This document shows positions 44,071-52,975 of a DNA stretch of 64,000 nucleotides, piece by piece. Position 1 is the stretch's first letter, and each line of letters starts with the position of its first letter. The position numbers and the translations under genes were made by a program. The notes below the pieces were generated by a model. It worked only from the letters and a program-made list of their open reading frames with translations, did no database searches and was not told where the DNA came from. The DNA is from Gordonia oryzae (GTDB lineage Bacteria; Actinomycetota; Actinomycetes; Mycobacteriales; Mycobacteriaceae): contig NZ_RKMH01000002.1 in NCBI RefSeq assembly GCF_003797185.1, positions 1-64,000 on the forward strand. Direction: 5' to 3'.

Positions 44071-44937
44071 TCAGCCCGCGGCGTCGGCGTCGAGTAGCTC
44101 GTACTTGATGTCGGTGTCGCGGCGGCTGGTCGCGGCCCGGGTCGCCGGATGGATCGCGATGAGCCCGAGTCCGTTTCGGCGTCGGCACGCATCGGCGAGC
44201 GCCTCGTAGGCGGGACGGCCGATCAGCTCGACCAGTTCGGGCTCGTAGGACTGCCACACTTGGGACGCCCCGACGTGCGCGTCGGGGGATCCCGAGCAGT
44301 ACCACGTCAGGTCGTGACCGCCCTCCCCCCAGCCGCGGCGGTCGTACTCGGTGATGGTGGTCTTGAGGATCTGTGTGCCGTCGGGCCGCTCCACCCAGTC
44401 CTGCTCGCGACGTACCGGAAGTTGCCAGCACACATCGGGTTTCACGGTCAGCGGTTCGAGACCGCGCCGCAGCGCCATCGCGTGTAGCGCACAGCCGGGG
44501 CCCTTCTCGAAGTCCGGACGGTTCAAGAAGATGCACGCGCCCTTGTGTTGGCGGGTCTTCAGGGCGGGCTCGTCGTCGAGCTCGTCCTCGACGAGGTACC
44601 CACGCGGGCCAAGTGCATCCTTACCCGACCCCTTCTTGTGGAACTGCCAGTCGTCGGCGGTCAGCATCGCCACACCCTTGGCCAGGCGTCTGCGGTCGTC
44701 CTTGTCCGACAGGTACGCCCCATGCGTGCAACATCCGTCGGTCCCGCGGCCGTCGACGATTCCCTGGCAGGCGGGCGTGCCGAACACGCACGTCCAGCGC
44801 GAACACAACCACGTGAGGTCGGCGTTGATGATGTGCTCGGGATCGGCCGGATCGGTGAATTCGTACCATTCCCGTGGGAAGTCGAGATCGACCTCGGGAG
44901 CGGGCGTCATCCGCGGGGCTGCGCTGGGCTTGGGCAC
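44071..44937 (-). CDS. Conserved Cys-rich protein (Rv0495c-like)
   Basis: 288 residues with nine or so Cys/His in patterns such as [44 protein letters not shown] and VCWQLPVRR. This resembles the YkgJ-type zinc- or iron-chelating fold. The position between regX3 and ppx matches Rv0495c of M. tuberculosis. Function unknown; a metal cluster or zinc site is probable. The convergent regX3 gene ends at the adjoining base. Confidence 0.82.
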   Translation of the reverse strand: MPKPSAAPRMTPAPEVDLDFPREWYEFTDPADPEHIINADLTWLCSRWTCVFGTPACQGIVDGRGTDGCCTHGAYLSDKDDRRRLAKGVAMLTADDWQFHKKGSGKDALGPRGYLVEDELDDEPALKTRQHKGACIFLNRPDFEKGPGCALHAMALRRGLEPLTVKPDVCWQLPVRREQDWVERPDGTQILKTTITEYDRRGWGEGGHDLTWYCSGSPDAHVGASQVWQSYEPELVELIGRPAYEALADACRRRNGLGLIAIHPATRAATSRRDTDIKYELLDADAAG

Positions 44938-45024
44938 ATCTCAACGGTAACCGTCACCGCCGGTTTGCCGCACCACGGCGACCCGCCGCAGACAACCGAA
45001 ACTGCGACGCACTACCGTGTATCC

Positions 45025-46002
45025 GTGCGTTTAGGAGTCCTCGACGTGGGCAGCAACACAGTTCATCTCCTGGTGGTCGATGCCCACCGCGGAGGACATC
45101 CGACCCCGATGAGTTCGACGAAGGCGGTGCTGCGACTCGCCGAGCACATCGATGCAGACGGGCGTCTCACCGCCGGTGCCGCCGAACGGCTCGTCGACTC
45201 GATCGAGGAGTTCACCCTCATCGCCAAGAGTTCCGGCTGCGAGCAAATGATGGCGTTCGCGACCTCAGCGGTCCGCGACGCCACCAACTCTGACGGCGTC
45301 CTCGCGCGAGTGGCGGCCAAGACCGGCGTCGGGGTGGAGGTTCTGACCGGTCGCGACGAGGCTCGGCTGACGTCGTTGGCCGTGCGGCGCTGGTACGGCT
45401 GGAGCGCCGGACGCATCCTGGCGCTCGACATCGGCGGGGGCTCGCTGGAGATGTCGAACGGCGTCGACGAAGAACCCGACGTAGCGCTCTCGCTGCCATT
45501 GGGTGCCGGCCGCGTCACCCGCGACTGGTTACCCGACGATCCGCCGGACCGGCGCCGGGTCGGCGTCCTGCGTGATTGGCTCGACGCCGAGATGCGGCCG
45601 GCCGCGAAGGAACTCCTCGGACCGGGTAAGCCGGACATCGCTGTCGGAACGTCTAAGACCTTCCGCAGCCTTGCCCGACTGACCGGCGCCGCCCCGTCGG
45701 GGGCTGGTCCCCGCGTCAAGCGGACCCTCACCGCCGGTGGACTGCGGCAGCTCATCGCGTTCATCTCGCGCATGACCCGAGACGACCGGGCCGAACTCGA
45801 GGGCGTCAGCGCTGATCGGGCCGGACAGCTCGTCGCCGGGGCACTTGTCGCCGAGGCGGCAATGCGCGGACTCGGGGTCGATACACTGGAAATCTGCCCG
45901 TGGGCGTTGCGGGAGGGGGTTATCCTTCGTCGCCTCGATGCGGAGCCGGCCGACAGCTCGGATCCGGCTGCATCAGGCATCGGTGCACGCAACGTCCACT
46001 GA
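45025..46002 (+). CDS. ppx: Exopolyphosphatase (Ppx/GppA family)
   Basis: 325 residues from the GTG at 45025. ASKHA fold: RLGVLDVGSNTVHLLVVD (phosphate 1), FATSAVRDATN, LTGRDEARL and ALDIGGGSLEM (phosphate 2). The short form without the C-terminal HD domain is like mycobacterial Ppx1 (Rv0496), which trims short-chain polyphosphate. TACCGT (45013-45018) lies 6 nt before the GTG. Being next to senX3-regX3 fits a link between polyphosphate and phosphate sensing. The front of the larger ORF overlaps the opposite gene and is noise. Confidence 0.95.
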   Translation: MRLGVLDVGSNTVHLLVVDAHRGGHPTPMSSTKAVLRLAEHIDADGRLTAGAAERLVDSIEEFTLIAKSSGCEQMMAFATSAVRDATNSDGVLARVAAKTGVGVEVLTGRDEARLTSLAVRRWYGWSAGRILALDIGGGSLEMSNGVDEEPDVALSLPLGAGRVTRDWLPDDPPDRRRVGVLRDWLDAEMRPAAKELLGPGKPDIAVGTSKTFRSLARLTGAAPSGAGPRVKRTLTAGGLRQLIAFISRMTRDDRAELEGVSADRAGQLVAGALVAEAAMRGLGVDTLEICPWALREGVILRRLDAEPADSSDPAASGIGARNVH

Positions 46003-46079
46003 CACGCGAACGACGCGAGTCGCTGTACCGCCACTCCTGGCGGCGCGGCGAGATTGGTGAGGACGGAGAGCGCACTTCG

Positions 46080-48020
46080 ATGGCGAACACACCCGGCGGC
46101 AACGACCCCGGCGGCCGCAACACCGGTGACCCCGACGGGGCGACCGAGTCCCGGCCCATCTCGGTATCGGAGCTGCTCGCCCGCACGCAGGCCGCTGACG
46201 CGGCGAACGCCACAACCGGCTCGCGCCGGGACCGGGGACGTCGGCGTGCGGGGCGTGCCGGAGCCGTGTCGGTGTCCGAGCTGACCGGTGAGATTCCGCG
46301 GGTCGAGGGCCCTGCCGGGTCTGACACCCAGGTTACGACTCCCGACCTCCCCAGCACCCCGGCCCCCAGCACCCCGGCCCCCAGCACCCCGGCCCCCAGT
46401 ACCCCGGCCTCGAGTAACTTCGCCCCTAGTAACCCGGTTGCGAGTGCGCCCGCACGGAGCACCTCCACGCCGGACGGCCCGCAGACAGCACCTTGGTCGC
46501 CGTCTCCGTCCTCGGGTGCGTTCCCCCGGTCGCAGAATCCGCTCGCCGCACGCGGCCCGGCAACGGGTCCGGTCACCGAGCCCGGCCCACGGGTCGGTCG
46601 CGGTGCGAGTTCGGGAGCGGCGAGTGGCATGCCGAGCTTCGCTCCGCCCCCGACCCGGGACTTCACTTCCGATGACGTCTCGCGTCGATTGCGGGACCAG
46701 CCGGTCGATCGCACACCGGCCGCCGCCGGTTCGGAACCCGGCGGTCCCGACCCGACCAGCCACGACCCCGCCGCCGCGAACGCGGTCACCGGCATCATCC
46801 CGCTCGTCGACGATGCCGATGCCGATGCCGATGCCGGCGCCGACACCGAGGACACAGCGCCCCGCAACGGCCGGTTTGAGGAGGTCTTTGACGAGGACTT
46901 CGAGGCATATCGTTCGTTCGCCGACGTCGAGCACGCCGAGGAGAAGCCGAAGAAGAAGCGCCGCTGGTTCGGTCGCGGCAAAAATCGGGACACCGCGGCA
47001 GTAAGCGCCGCCGCGGAGAATGCGGCTACCGCGGGTGCGGCCGCGACGGGTAAGGCAGCCGCAAATACCGACGAACCCGCCGACACCGCGACTCGCGCGG
47101 ATATCACTCATCAGCCCGAGGATGTCGCCGCCGATGCCGTCACCGGCATCATCCCGATCGTCGACGACAGCGAGGTGGGCGCCGACGTGCACATTCTCGA
47201 CGCCGATGACGTCGAGGGCGCCGACCTGGCCACGCCCAGCGGGTCATTCGGTGTCGAGCACGGGCCGTTCGATCAGACCGACCACGAGCACACCCCGACT
47301 GTCGCCGCGAACGTCCTCGATCCGGCCGACGAGCCCGAATCACACCGCGATGAGTGGCACCGCGATGAGGCGGGCCGCGACGACTCCGCCGCAGGCGCGC
47401 TGGCCGCAGACGTCGGACTCGGTGGATTGGTCGCCGCGAGCCGCCGGGCGCGCGATACCGACTTCACCGACGAGCCTGCCGAGACCGTGGCCGCGAATGT
47501 CCTCGCCGACCATGCCGACGCCGACCCCGCCGACGCCGACCCCGCCGACGCCGACCATGCCGACGCCGACCCCACCGACGCCGACCCCACCGACGCCGAC
47601 CATGCCGCGGACCACCCCACCGACGCCGACCACGCCGAGAGTGGGCCCGTCGCCGACGAGACCGCCGCCCCGGAGTCCCGAGATCGCGGCCGGAAGGCAC
47701 GCAGGGCTCGAAAAGCCGAGGCCGCCAACTCTGATGATGGGCGTGAGTCGTGGGTCGATCGCAAGCCGGTGCTGGCGTGGCTCGCGGTGATCGCCGAGGT
47801 CGTCGCCGGACTGGTCATCGGTGTGGGTCTGTTCTGGGGGTTCACCGAGTTGTGGAAGTGGAATCCGTACTTCGCGCTGGTGCTCGCGGTGCTGGTGATC
47901 TTCGGAATCGTGACGTTCACTCATCTGGTGCGCCGGACGTCGGATCTGATCACCACCTTGCTCGCGCTCGCCGTCGGGCTGATCGTCACGATCGGCCCGC
48001 TCGTGCTGTTGTCGACGTGA
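46080..48020 (+). CDS. Repeat-rich disordered protein with C-terminal membrane domain (Rv0497-like)
   Basis: 646 residues, about twice the size expected for the Rv0497-type protein of M. tuberculosis. It has a long acidic, Pro/Ala/Asp-rich cytoplasmic region and three C-terminal membrane helices (about 563-586, 593-613, 621-643). Repeats: STPAP x4, DADADA and a long DADP/DADH tract near 490-535. A short motif recurs: LTGEIPRVEG, VTGIIPLVDD and VTGIIPIVDD, and also VSVSELT and ISVSELL. The front has no signal peptide. Its GTGA end overlaps the next gene. Function unknown. Confidence 0.82.
   Translation: MANTPGGNDPGGRNTGDPDGATESRPISVSELLARTQAADAANATTGSRRDRGRRRAGRAGAVSVSELTGEIPRVEGPAGSDTQVTTPDLPSTPAPSTPAPSTPAPSTPASSNFAPSNPVASAPARSTSTPDGPQTAPWSPSPSSGAFPRSQNPLAARGPATGPVTEPGPRVGRGASSGAASGMPSFAPPPTRDFTSDDVSRRLRDQPVDRTPAAAGSEPGGPDPTSHDPAAANAVTGIIPLVDDADADADAGADTEDTAPRNGRFEEVFDEDFEAYRSFADVEHAEEKPKKKRRWFGRGKNRDTAAVSAAAENAATAGAAATGKAAANTDEPADTATRADITHQPEDVAADAVTGIIPIVDDSEVGADVHILDADDVEGADLATPSGSFGVEHGPFDQTDHEHTPTVAANVLDPADEPESHRDEWHRDEAGRDDSAAGALAADVGLGGLVAASRRARDTDFTDEPAETVAANVLADHADADPADADPADADHADADPTDADPTDADHAADHPTDADHAESGPVADETAAPESRDRGRKARRARKAEAANSDDGRESWVDRKPVLAWLAVIAEVVAGLVIGVGLFWGFTELWKWNPYFALVLAVLVIFGIVTFTHLVRRTSDLITTLLALAVGLIVTIGPLVLLST
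46350..46430. repeat. 15-bp tandem repeat encoding STPAP
   Basis: About four units of CCCAGCACCCCGGCC, followed by decayed units. Part of the disordered region of the Rv0497-like protein; unit length keeps the frame. Confidence 0.85.
47508..47640. repeat. Imperfect tandem repeat of GCCGACGCCGAC type encoding Asp-Ala-Asp tracts
   Basis: Units of 12-15 bp encode DADP, DADH and DADPTDADP runs in the Rv0497-like protein. Multiples of three keep the frame. Typical of slippage-prone DNA. Confidence 0.85.
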
Positions 48021-48928
48021 GCGAGTCGCGCGAGGCCCTCGATCCGTCGACGGTGACCGGGGAGATCCCGGTCGGACTCTCCACCGCATCGGTCTACCCG
48101 CAGAACACCGAGGCGGCCTTCGCCTACGCCGCCGACCTGGGCTTCGACGGGGTGGAGTTGATGGTGTGGGGCGACCCGGTCAGCCAGGACATCCGGCATG
48201 TCGAGCACCTCTCCGAGCGCTATCAGGTGCCGGTGCTCTCGATCCACGCTCCGTGCCTGCTCATCACCCAACGGGTGTGGGGACGTGATCCGCTCAACAA
48301 ACTCGCGCGCGCCGCGCACGCCGCCGAGGCGCTCGGTGCGGCCACCGTCGTCGTCCATCCGCCGTTCCGCTGGCAGCGCACCTACGTAGCGGGCTTCGAT
48401 GATCTGGTGGGCGAGTTGTCGGAATCAGACGTCTCGATCGCGGTCGAGAATATGTTCCCGATGCGTGCCGACCGCATGTTCGGGGCCGGTGAACGCTCCG
48501 CGCGTCGGCTCACCCGCCGCGGTGGCACACCTGGGCCTGCGGTATCGGCGTTCGGCAAGTCCATCGACCCCACCGACGACGGTTACGACCACTACACCCT
48601 CGACCTCTCGCACACCGCAACCGCCGGCACCGACGCCGTCGCCCTGTACGAGCGGATGGGCGCCCATCTGACGCACCTGCATCTCGCCGACGGAACCGGG
48701 GCGGCCACCGACGAGCACCTGATCCCCGGCGACGGGACCCAGCCCTGCGCGCGGGTGTGTCACCGGATCGCCCGCAGTGATTTCTCCGGCGCGGTAGTTC
48801 TAGAGGTCACCACCTCCTCGGCGCGGACCAAACCCGAACGGCAGGCGATGCTTGCGCGTTCGCTAGATTTTGCCCGGCAGCACCTCAGGCGTGAGACGAG
48901 CCGGACCCGGTGGCTGCCGGAGAGATGA
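48017..48928 (+). CDS. Sugar phosphate isomerase/epimerase-like TIM-barrel protein (Rv0498-like)
   Basis: 303 residues from the GTG in the GTGA overlap with the upstream gene. AP-endonuclease-2-type TIM barrel: GLSTASVYPQNTEAAFAYAA, FDGVELMVWGD, HAPCLLIT, VVHPPFRWQ, VSIAVENMFPM, LDLSHTATAG and LTHLHLADG. Metal-binding His/Glu are in place for the fold. The substrate is unknown; matches Rv0498 by order. The N-terminus (TVTGEIPVG) echoes the TGEIP motif of the preceding protein. Confidence 0.88.
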   Translation: MSESREALDPSTVTGEIPVGLSTASVYPQNTEAAFAYAADLGFDGVELMVWGDPVSQDIRHVEHLSERYQVPVLSIHAPCLLITQRVWGRDPLNKLARAAHAAEALGAATVVVHPPFRWQRTYVAGFDDLVGELSESDVSIAVENMFPMRADRMFGAGERSARRLTRRGGTPGPAVSAFGKSIDPTDDGYDHYTLDLSHTATAGTDAVALYERMGAHLTHLHLADGTGAATDEHLIPGDGTQPCARVCHRIARSDFSGAVVLEVTTSSARTKPERQAMLARSLDFARQHLRRETSRTRWLPER

Positions 48929-48929
48929 C

Positions 48930-49811
48930 ATGAGCCCGAAGCTGACCGAATTGCTGAACCTCGCCGTGACGGGCGGTCCTGTCGCCGCACCGGCGGAACA
49001 ACCGTCGATCACCTACACCACTTCGATCGATCCGGTGTTCACCATCGGCCCGAAGGTGCATGGCGGCACCATGCAGATGATCATCGCGCGGGCGGCCTCA
49101 CGCGCCTTCGACGATCTCGCTCCCGGCAGCCCGGACACCTCGCTGCATTCGGCCGACCTCGTACCGGTCGCCATCGCCAGCGACTATCTCGCCGCGCCCG
49201 ATCCGGCGACGGTGCAGGTCACCGCGACCGTCCGCAAACGCGGGCGCACCGTGACCCTGCTGCACGTCGACCTCGCCCAGAACGGCCGGACCATGGTGTC
49301 GTCGTCGGTGACGCTGGCCCGCCCGGACACCGGTCCCTCGCGACATTCGTCGCCCCACGTGCTCGACGATCTCGCCCCGACCCCGGACGCCGACGCCCTG
49401 CGCATCGCAGACTCGCCGATGGCTGACGTCATCCATCTCGGGGCGGCCCTCGACACCGCGGTCGACACGCACAGTTTCCCGGCGGCACACGGGCAGAACG
49501 GCGATCCGGTGGTGCGCGGCTGGTGTCGTCCCAGGGATGCCGAACCCGACGCGGACTTCGCGGTTCTGGTGTGCGACATCTCGCCGCCGGTCGTGATGAA
49601 CCTTGCGGTGTTCGGATGGGCGCCGACGGTGCAGTTGACCACCTACATCCGTCGCGAGCCGGCCCCAGGCTGGCTGCGTTTCGCCGCGACGAGCCTAGAG
49701 GTGGGCCCCGGGATGTTCGAGGAGGACCACCTCGTGGTGGACTCGACGGGTGCGGTCGTGGCCCAGTCACGTCAGCTCGCCTTGATCCCGGCCGGGGTGA
49801 GTGCCCGATAG
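48930..49811 (+). CDS. Acyl-CoA thioesterase-like (double hotdog) protein
   Basis: 293 residues, ATG at 48930, one base after the upstream stop. TesB/4HBT-like: GGTMQMIIARAASRAFDDL (first hotdog), TVRKRGRTVTLLHVDLAQNG and SVTLARPD, then DFAVLVCDISPPVVMNLAVF (second hotdog) and DHLVVDSTGAVVAQSRQLAL. Matches Rv0499 by order. It probably cleaves or binds acyl-CoA; substrate not known. Likely in one operon with the two upstream genes and proC. Confidence 0.85.
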   Translation: MSPKLTELLNLAVTGGPVAAPAEQPSITYTTSIDPVFTIGPKVHGGTMQMIIARAASRAFDDLAPGSPDTSLHSADLVPVAIASDYLAAPDPATVQVTATVRKRGRTVTLLHVDLAQNGRTMVSSSVTLARPDTGPSRHSSPHVLDDLAPTPDADALRIADSPMADVIHLGAALDTAVDTHSFPAAHGQNGDPVVRGWCRPRDAEPDADFAVLVCDISPPVVMNLAVFGWAPTVQLTTYIRREPAPGWLRFAATSLEVGPGMFEEDHLVVDSTGAVVAQSRQLALIPAGVSAR

Positions 49812-49869
49812 TTCTGACACCGCTGACCCGGCCCCAACAGACCCGTGAACGAGAGAGGCATTCCCACCA

Positions 49870-50703
49870 GTGACCGAGCGCATCGCGATCGTCGGCGGCG
49901 GCAAGATCGGTGAGGCCCTGCTCGCCGGGCTGATCGCCGCCGGCAAACAGCCAAAGAATCTCGTCGTCGTCGAACGTGTTCCCGAGCGGGCCTCAGAAAT
50001 CGCCGACGAGTACGAGGTCTTCGTCACCGACGACCTCACCACCGCGGTCAGTTCGGCGCAGTTCGTCTTCCTGGCGGTGAAACCCGACGACGTCGAGGGT
50101 GTCCTGCGCACACTCGCCGCCGCCGACGACAGCGCCGAGTCCGAACGCGTGACGGTGACCCTCGCCGCGGGCATACCGCTGGCCCGCTACGAGAAGATGT
50201 TGCAGGCGGGTTCGCCGGTCGTGCGCGTCATGCCCAACACCCCGATGCTGGTCAACGAGGCGATGTCGGCGGTCGCGGCCGGACGCCACGTCGATGACGA
50301 GCAACTGCGTGCGGTCGTTGCGCTCCTCGAGTCGGTGGGTCGCGTCGCGGTGGTACCCGAGAAGCAGATGGATGCGGTCACCGCGATTTCCGGGTCCGGG
50401 CCCGCCTACGTCTTCTTGATGGCCGAGGCGATGATCGATTCCGCGGTATCGCTGGGACTGACCCGTGCACTGGCCACCACACTGGTCGTGCAGACCATCC
50501 GCGGCGCCGGCGTTCTGCTCAGTGACTCCGGACTCTCCCCGGTCGATCTCCGTGCGGCGGTCACCTCGCCGGGCGGAACCACTGCCGCCGCCGTGCGCAC
50601 CCTGGAGACGCAGGGGCTGCGTGGGGCGTTCTACGAGGCGACCGAAGCCGCCGCCGACGCCAGTGCACGTGCTGGACATCGAGCTGACGTTGAGGGTTCA
50701 TAA
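49870..50703 (+). CDS. proC: Pyrroline-5-carboxylate reductase
   Basis: Last step of proline synthesis, NAD(P)H-dependent. 277 residues from the GTG at 49870, preceded by a GAACGAGAGAGG leader. IAIVGGGKIGEALLAGL (Rossmann), VVRVMPNTPMLVNEAM, SGSGPAYVFLMAEAM and VTSPGGTTAAAVRTLE (the P5CR signature). Matches Rv0500. The C-terminal tail (ARAGHRADVEGS) is slightly different from the usual ending. Confidence 0.97.
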   Translation: MTERIAIVGGGKIGEALLAGLIAAGKQPKNLVVVERVPERASEIADEYEVFVTDDLTTAVSSAQFVFLAVKPDDVEGVLRTLAAADDSAESERVTVTLAAGIPLARYEKMLQAGSPVVRVMPNTPMLVNEAMSAVAAGRHVDDEQLRAVVALLESVGRVAVVPEKQMDAVTAISGSGPAYVFLMAEAMIDSAVSLGLTRALATTLVVQTIRGAGVLLSDSGLSPVDLRAAVTSPGGTTAAAVRTLETQGLRGAFYEATEAAADASARAGHRADVEGS

Positions 50704-50920
50704 CCCTGACACGCTGACCCTTTTGCACCACGATTAGTGGTTGCTCCTCGAGAAACCCCAGTATGTTGTGGTTGAGTACCGCAAAACCGGAGTTTCCTGG
50801 CCACTCACGTCGCTTTTTTCACATCAGCCACGCTAAGCTCCATTAAGCACGTGCGTGTCTGGTGTCCGCCGGAGGGGAAGCCGGCGGCCGCGACGCGTGC
50901 TCCGGAGGTATGAGAATTTC
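50704..50920 (+). promoter_or_regulatory. Promoter region for the HTH gene
   Basis: A 217-base gap. TAAGCT (50834-50839) after a T-run TTTTTTCACAT resembles a -10 box with an AT-rich upstream. GGAGGT (50903-50908) is 12 bases before the ATG at 50921. Confidence 0.4.
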
Positions 50921-51154
50921 ATGGCACCTGCAGAGACGCCAGGAGACAGGTCGGCATCGGTCGGCAACGCGGCTTCGGGGTCGCAGTTCTTGACCGTCGC
51001 CGAGGTCGCATCACTGATGCGGGTCTCGAAGATGACCGTCTACCGCCTGGTCCACAACGGTGAGCTACCTGCGGTACGCGTGGGTCGGTCGTTCCGTGTG
51101 CACGCCAAGGCCGTGCACGACTACCTGGAGACGTCCTACTTCGACGCGGGCTAG
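50921..51154 (+). CDS. MerR/excisionase-type helix-turn-helix protein (Rv0500A-like)
   Basis: 77 residues with a single HTH_17 domain: FLTVAEVASLMRVSKMTVYR, then LVHNGELPAVRVGRSFRVH. The winged HTH resembles excisionase and BldC-type proteins. In M. tuberculosis the matching Rv0500A lies between proC and the bS22 gene, as here. BldC-like proteins regulate development in Streptomyces; the role in this genus is unknown. No integrase is near. Confidence 0.88.
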   Translation: MAPAETPGDRSASVGNAASGSQFLTVAEVASLMRVSKMTVYRLVHNGELPAVRVGRSFRVHAKAVHDYLETSYFDAG

Positions 51155-51381
51155 GCCCTCGGGTGTGCGGACCGCTCCATGCCGCGATGGTCGGACTCCG
51201 GTGATTTCGGTTTGACGGGGTCCGGCCGGTAAGGTGGCAATTCGGCTACGCCGCACCGGCTCGCCCGTCCGCGTCGGATATCCGTCGGAGATTCATCCCG
51301 ACAGTGGTCGCGACGCCCGGCGACCGTCCCGCAGCACTTGCGGGCTCGATGAACATTGCACGTGAAGTGAGGAAGCACCCC
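51155..51381. other. Intergenic leader before bS22
   Basis: A 227-base gap with no ORF of note. GAGGA (51369-51373) lies eight bases before the bS22 ATG. Confidence 0.5.
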
Positions 51382-51483
51382 ATGGGTTCAGTGATCAAGA
51401 AGCGCCGCAAGCGCATGTCGAAGAAGAAGCACCGTAAGCTGCTGCGTCGTACTCGGGTGCAGCGCCGCAAGCTCGGTAAGTGA
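51382..51483 (+). CDS. 30S ribosomal protein bS22 (AURKAIP1/COX24 domain protein)
   Basis: 33 residues, [20 protein letters not shown] then [12 protein letters not shown]: highly basic, with the COX24 signature. It matches the Rv0500B protein, described as bS22 in the small ribosomal subunit of mycobacteria near the decoding centre. Too short for most gene finders. A Shine-Dalgarno GAGGA precedes it and a strong terminator follows 67 bases after the stop. Confidence 0.93.
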
Positions 51484-51549
51484 GCTGACCGCCGGGGCCT
51501 TCTGGAGGTTTCGGCAGCACAATATCCGGTGTGGCCCGGCCACGCATCA

Positions 51550-51583
51550 CAAGAACCCGCCGCCGCGCGGGTTCTTGTTGTTT
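51550..51583 (+). terminator. Rho-independent terminator after bS22
   Basis: Perfect 11-bp stem CAAGAACCCGC/GCGGGTTCTTG with a CGCCGC loop, then TTGTTTGG. Placed 67 bases past the bS22 stop. One of the clearest hairpins in the window. Confidence 0.9.
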
Positions 51584-51663
51584 GGCGCGTTGTGTGGAGG
51601 TCACCGGTGCCCGGTGACCTGCTTGCCCGGTGGGCCTCTGTGCACTCGGGTTAGCCTGATGCC

Positions 51664-52725
51664 ATGACCGATGCGACCGATGCGACCGACGCGACGCCGC
51701 GGACCGTTCTGGTTACCGGCGCCGCGACCTTTCTCGGGGGCTATCTGGTGGCCCGGCTGGCCGCCAACCCCGACATCCGCCGGGTGATCGCCGTCGACTC
51801 GCGCGTGCCGCGCAAGGATCTGATGCGACGGATGGGCCGCGCAGAGTTCCTGCGGCTGGACATCCGCAGACCGGCGATCGCCAAGGCCATCGCCAACTAC
51901 GACGTCGACACCGTCGTCCATGCCGCGACGTCGATCATGGACACTGCGCCGCACTCGGCCGCGATCAAGGAGTTCAACGTCGTCGGCGCCATGCAGGTGT
52001 GTGCGGCGTGCCAGCGCAGCCCGTCGGTAAAGCGCGTGATTCTGCGGTCCACGGCGATGGTCTACGGGGCGAGTGCGAGCGATCCGTCGCACTTCTCCGA
52101 GGAGATCCCCGCCAGGCGCGAACCCACCCGCAGCTATGGTCGTGATCTGCTCGACGTCGAGGGATACTTTCGCGGGCTCGGGCGCAGGCGTCAGGACATC
52201 GAGGTCACTATCATGCGGCTGCAGGCGATGTTGGGGCCGCGGATCAACACCCGGATGGGTTCGTATCTCTCGTTGCCGGTGGTGCCGACGGTGTTCGGAT
52301 TCCAGTCGCGGTTGCAGTTCCTGCATGAGGAGGACGCGCTCGCGGCGATGGAACACGCGACCATGACGAGCCGGCCGGGCACGTTCAACGTCGCCGGCGA
52401 CGGCGTGGTCACGCTGAGGCAGGCGGTGCGGCGCACCGGGCACCTCGAACTGCCCGTGCCCGGTCGTCTACTCGCGCCGATCACCGGGGTGCTCCAGGAT
52501 CTCCGGTCGGCCAAACTCCGTAGCTCACAAACCGAGTTCCTCACCTACGGACGGGTGCTCGACACCACCCGGATGCGATCGGAACTGGGATTCGCGCCGC
52601 GCTACACGACCCTGGAGACCCTCGACGACTACATCGCGCGCAGCGGGGTCACCCCGGTCATCAGCGCCGACCGCTGGCGCGGACTCGAACGCAGCGTCGT
52701 CCGGACTGCCCTGCAGTTGCGCTGA
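51664..52725 (+). CDS. NAD-dependent epimerase/dehydratase-like protein (atypical extended SDR)
   Basis: 353 residues. VLVTGAATFLGGYLVARL (Rossmann) and VDTVVHAA are clear. The catalytic YxxxK is replaced: SYGRDLLDVEG has Tyr but no Lys at +4, so dehydratase/epimerase chemistry is doubtful. Matches Rv0501 (annotated galE2) by order. TAGCCT (51652-51657) lies 6 nt before the ATG. The N-terminus has an ATD repeat from 9-bp slippage. Confidence 0.9.
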   Translation: MTDATDATDATPRTVLVTGAATFLGGYLVARLAANPDIRRVIAVDSRVPRKDLMRRMGRAEFLRLDIRRPAIAKAIANYDVDTVVHAATSIMDTAPHSAAIKEFNVVGAMQVCAACQRSPSVKRVILRSTAMVYGASASDPSHFSEEIPARREPTRSYGRDLLDVEGYFRGLGRRRQDIEVTIMRLQAMLGPRINTRMGSYLSLPVVPTVFGFQSRLQFLHEEDALAAMEHATMTSRPGTFNVAGDGVVTLRQAVRRTGHLELPVPGRLLAPITGVLQDLRSAKLRSSQTEFLTYGRVLDTTRMRSELGFAPRYTTLETLDDYIARSGVTPVISADRWRGLERSVVRTALQLR

Positions 52726-52975
52726 CGCTTGGGTCGGGTTCGCGGCGGGACGAAATGACAGTGACGCCGAACGCCCGGTGTGGCAAGCGATGTCCCGGTT
52801 CCCCTCCGACCGCACCGCATACGGCATGCGACCCCGCTGCGAGCCGAGTATCATGGGAGGTCAGCAGGTCGTCCGGTGTCGAACACGCCGCCCGTGGCAG
52901 GGCTATCGTTGAGGCGTAGACAGTGACGACAATGTCCGGCTTGTGCATCGACATCAGGGTTGTGGGGGTGAGAGC

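Noticed and set aside
45063-47192. A 709-codon open frame on the minus strand across ppx and the Rv0497-like gene
   Set aside because: It is the mirror frame of two real plus-strand genes with strong codon bias; its translation is Arg/Gly/Ser-rich with no domain.
50921-51154. Excisionase-like HTH as a sign of a mobile element
   Set aside because: No integrase, att repeats or phage genes are near, and the gene is in its conserved Rv0500A position.
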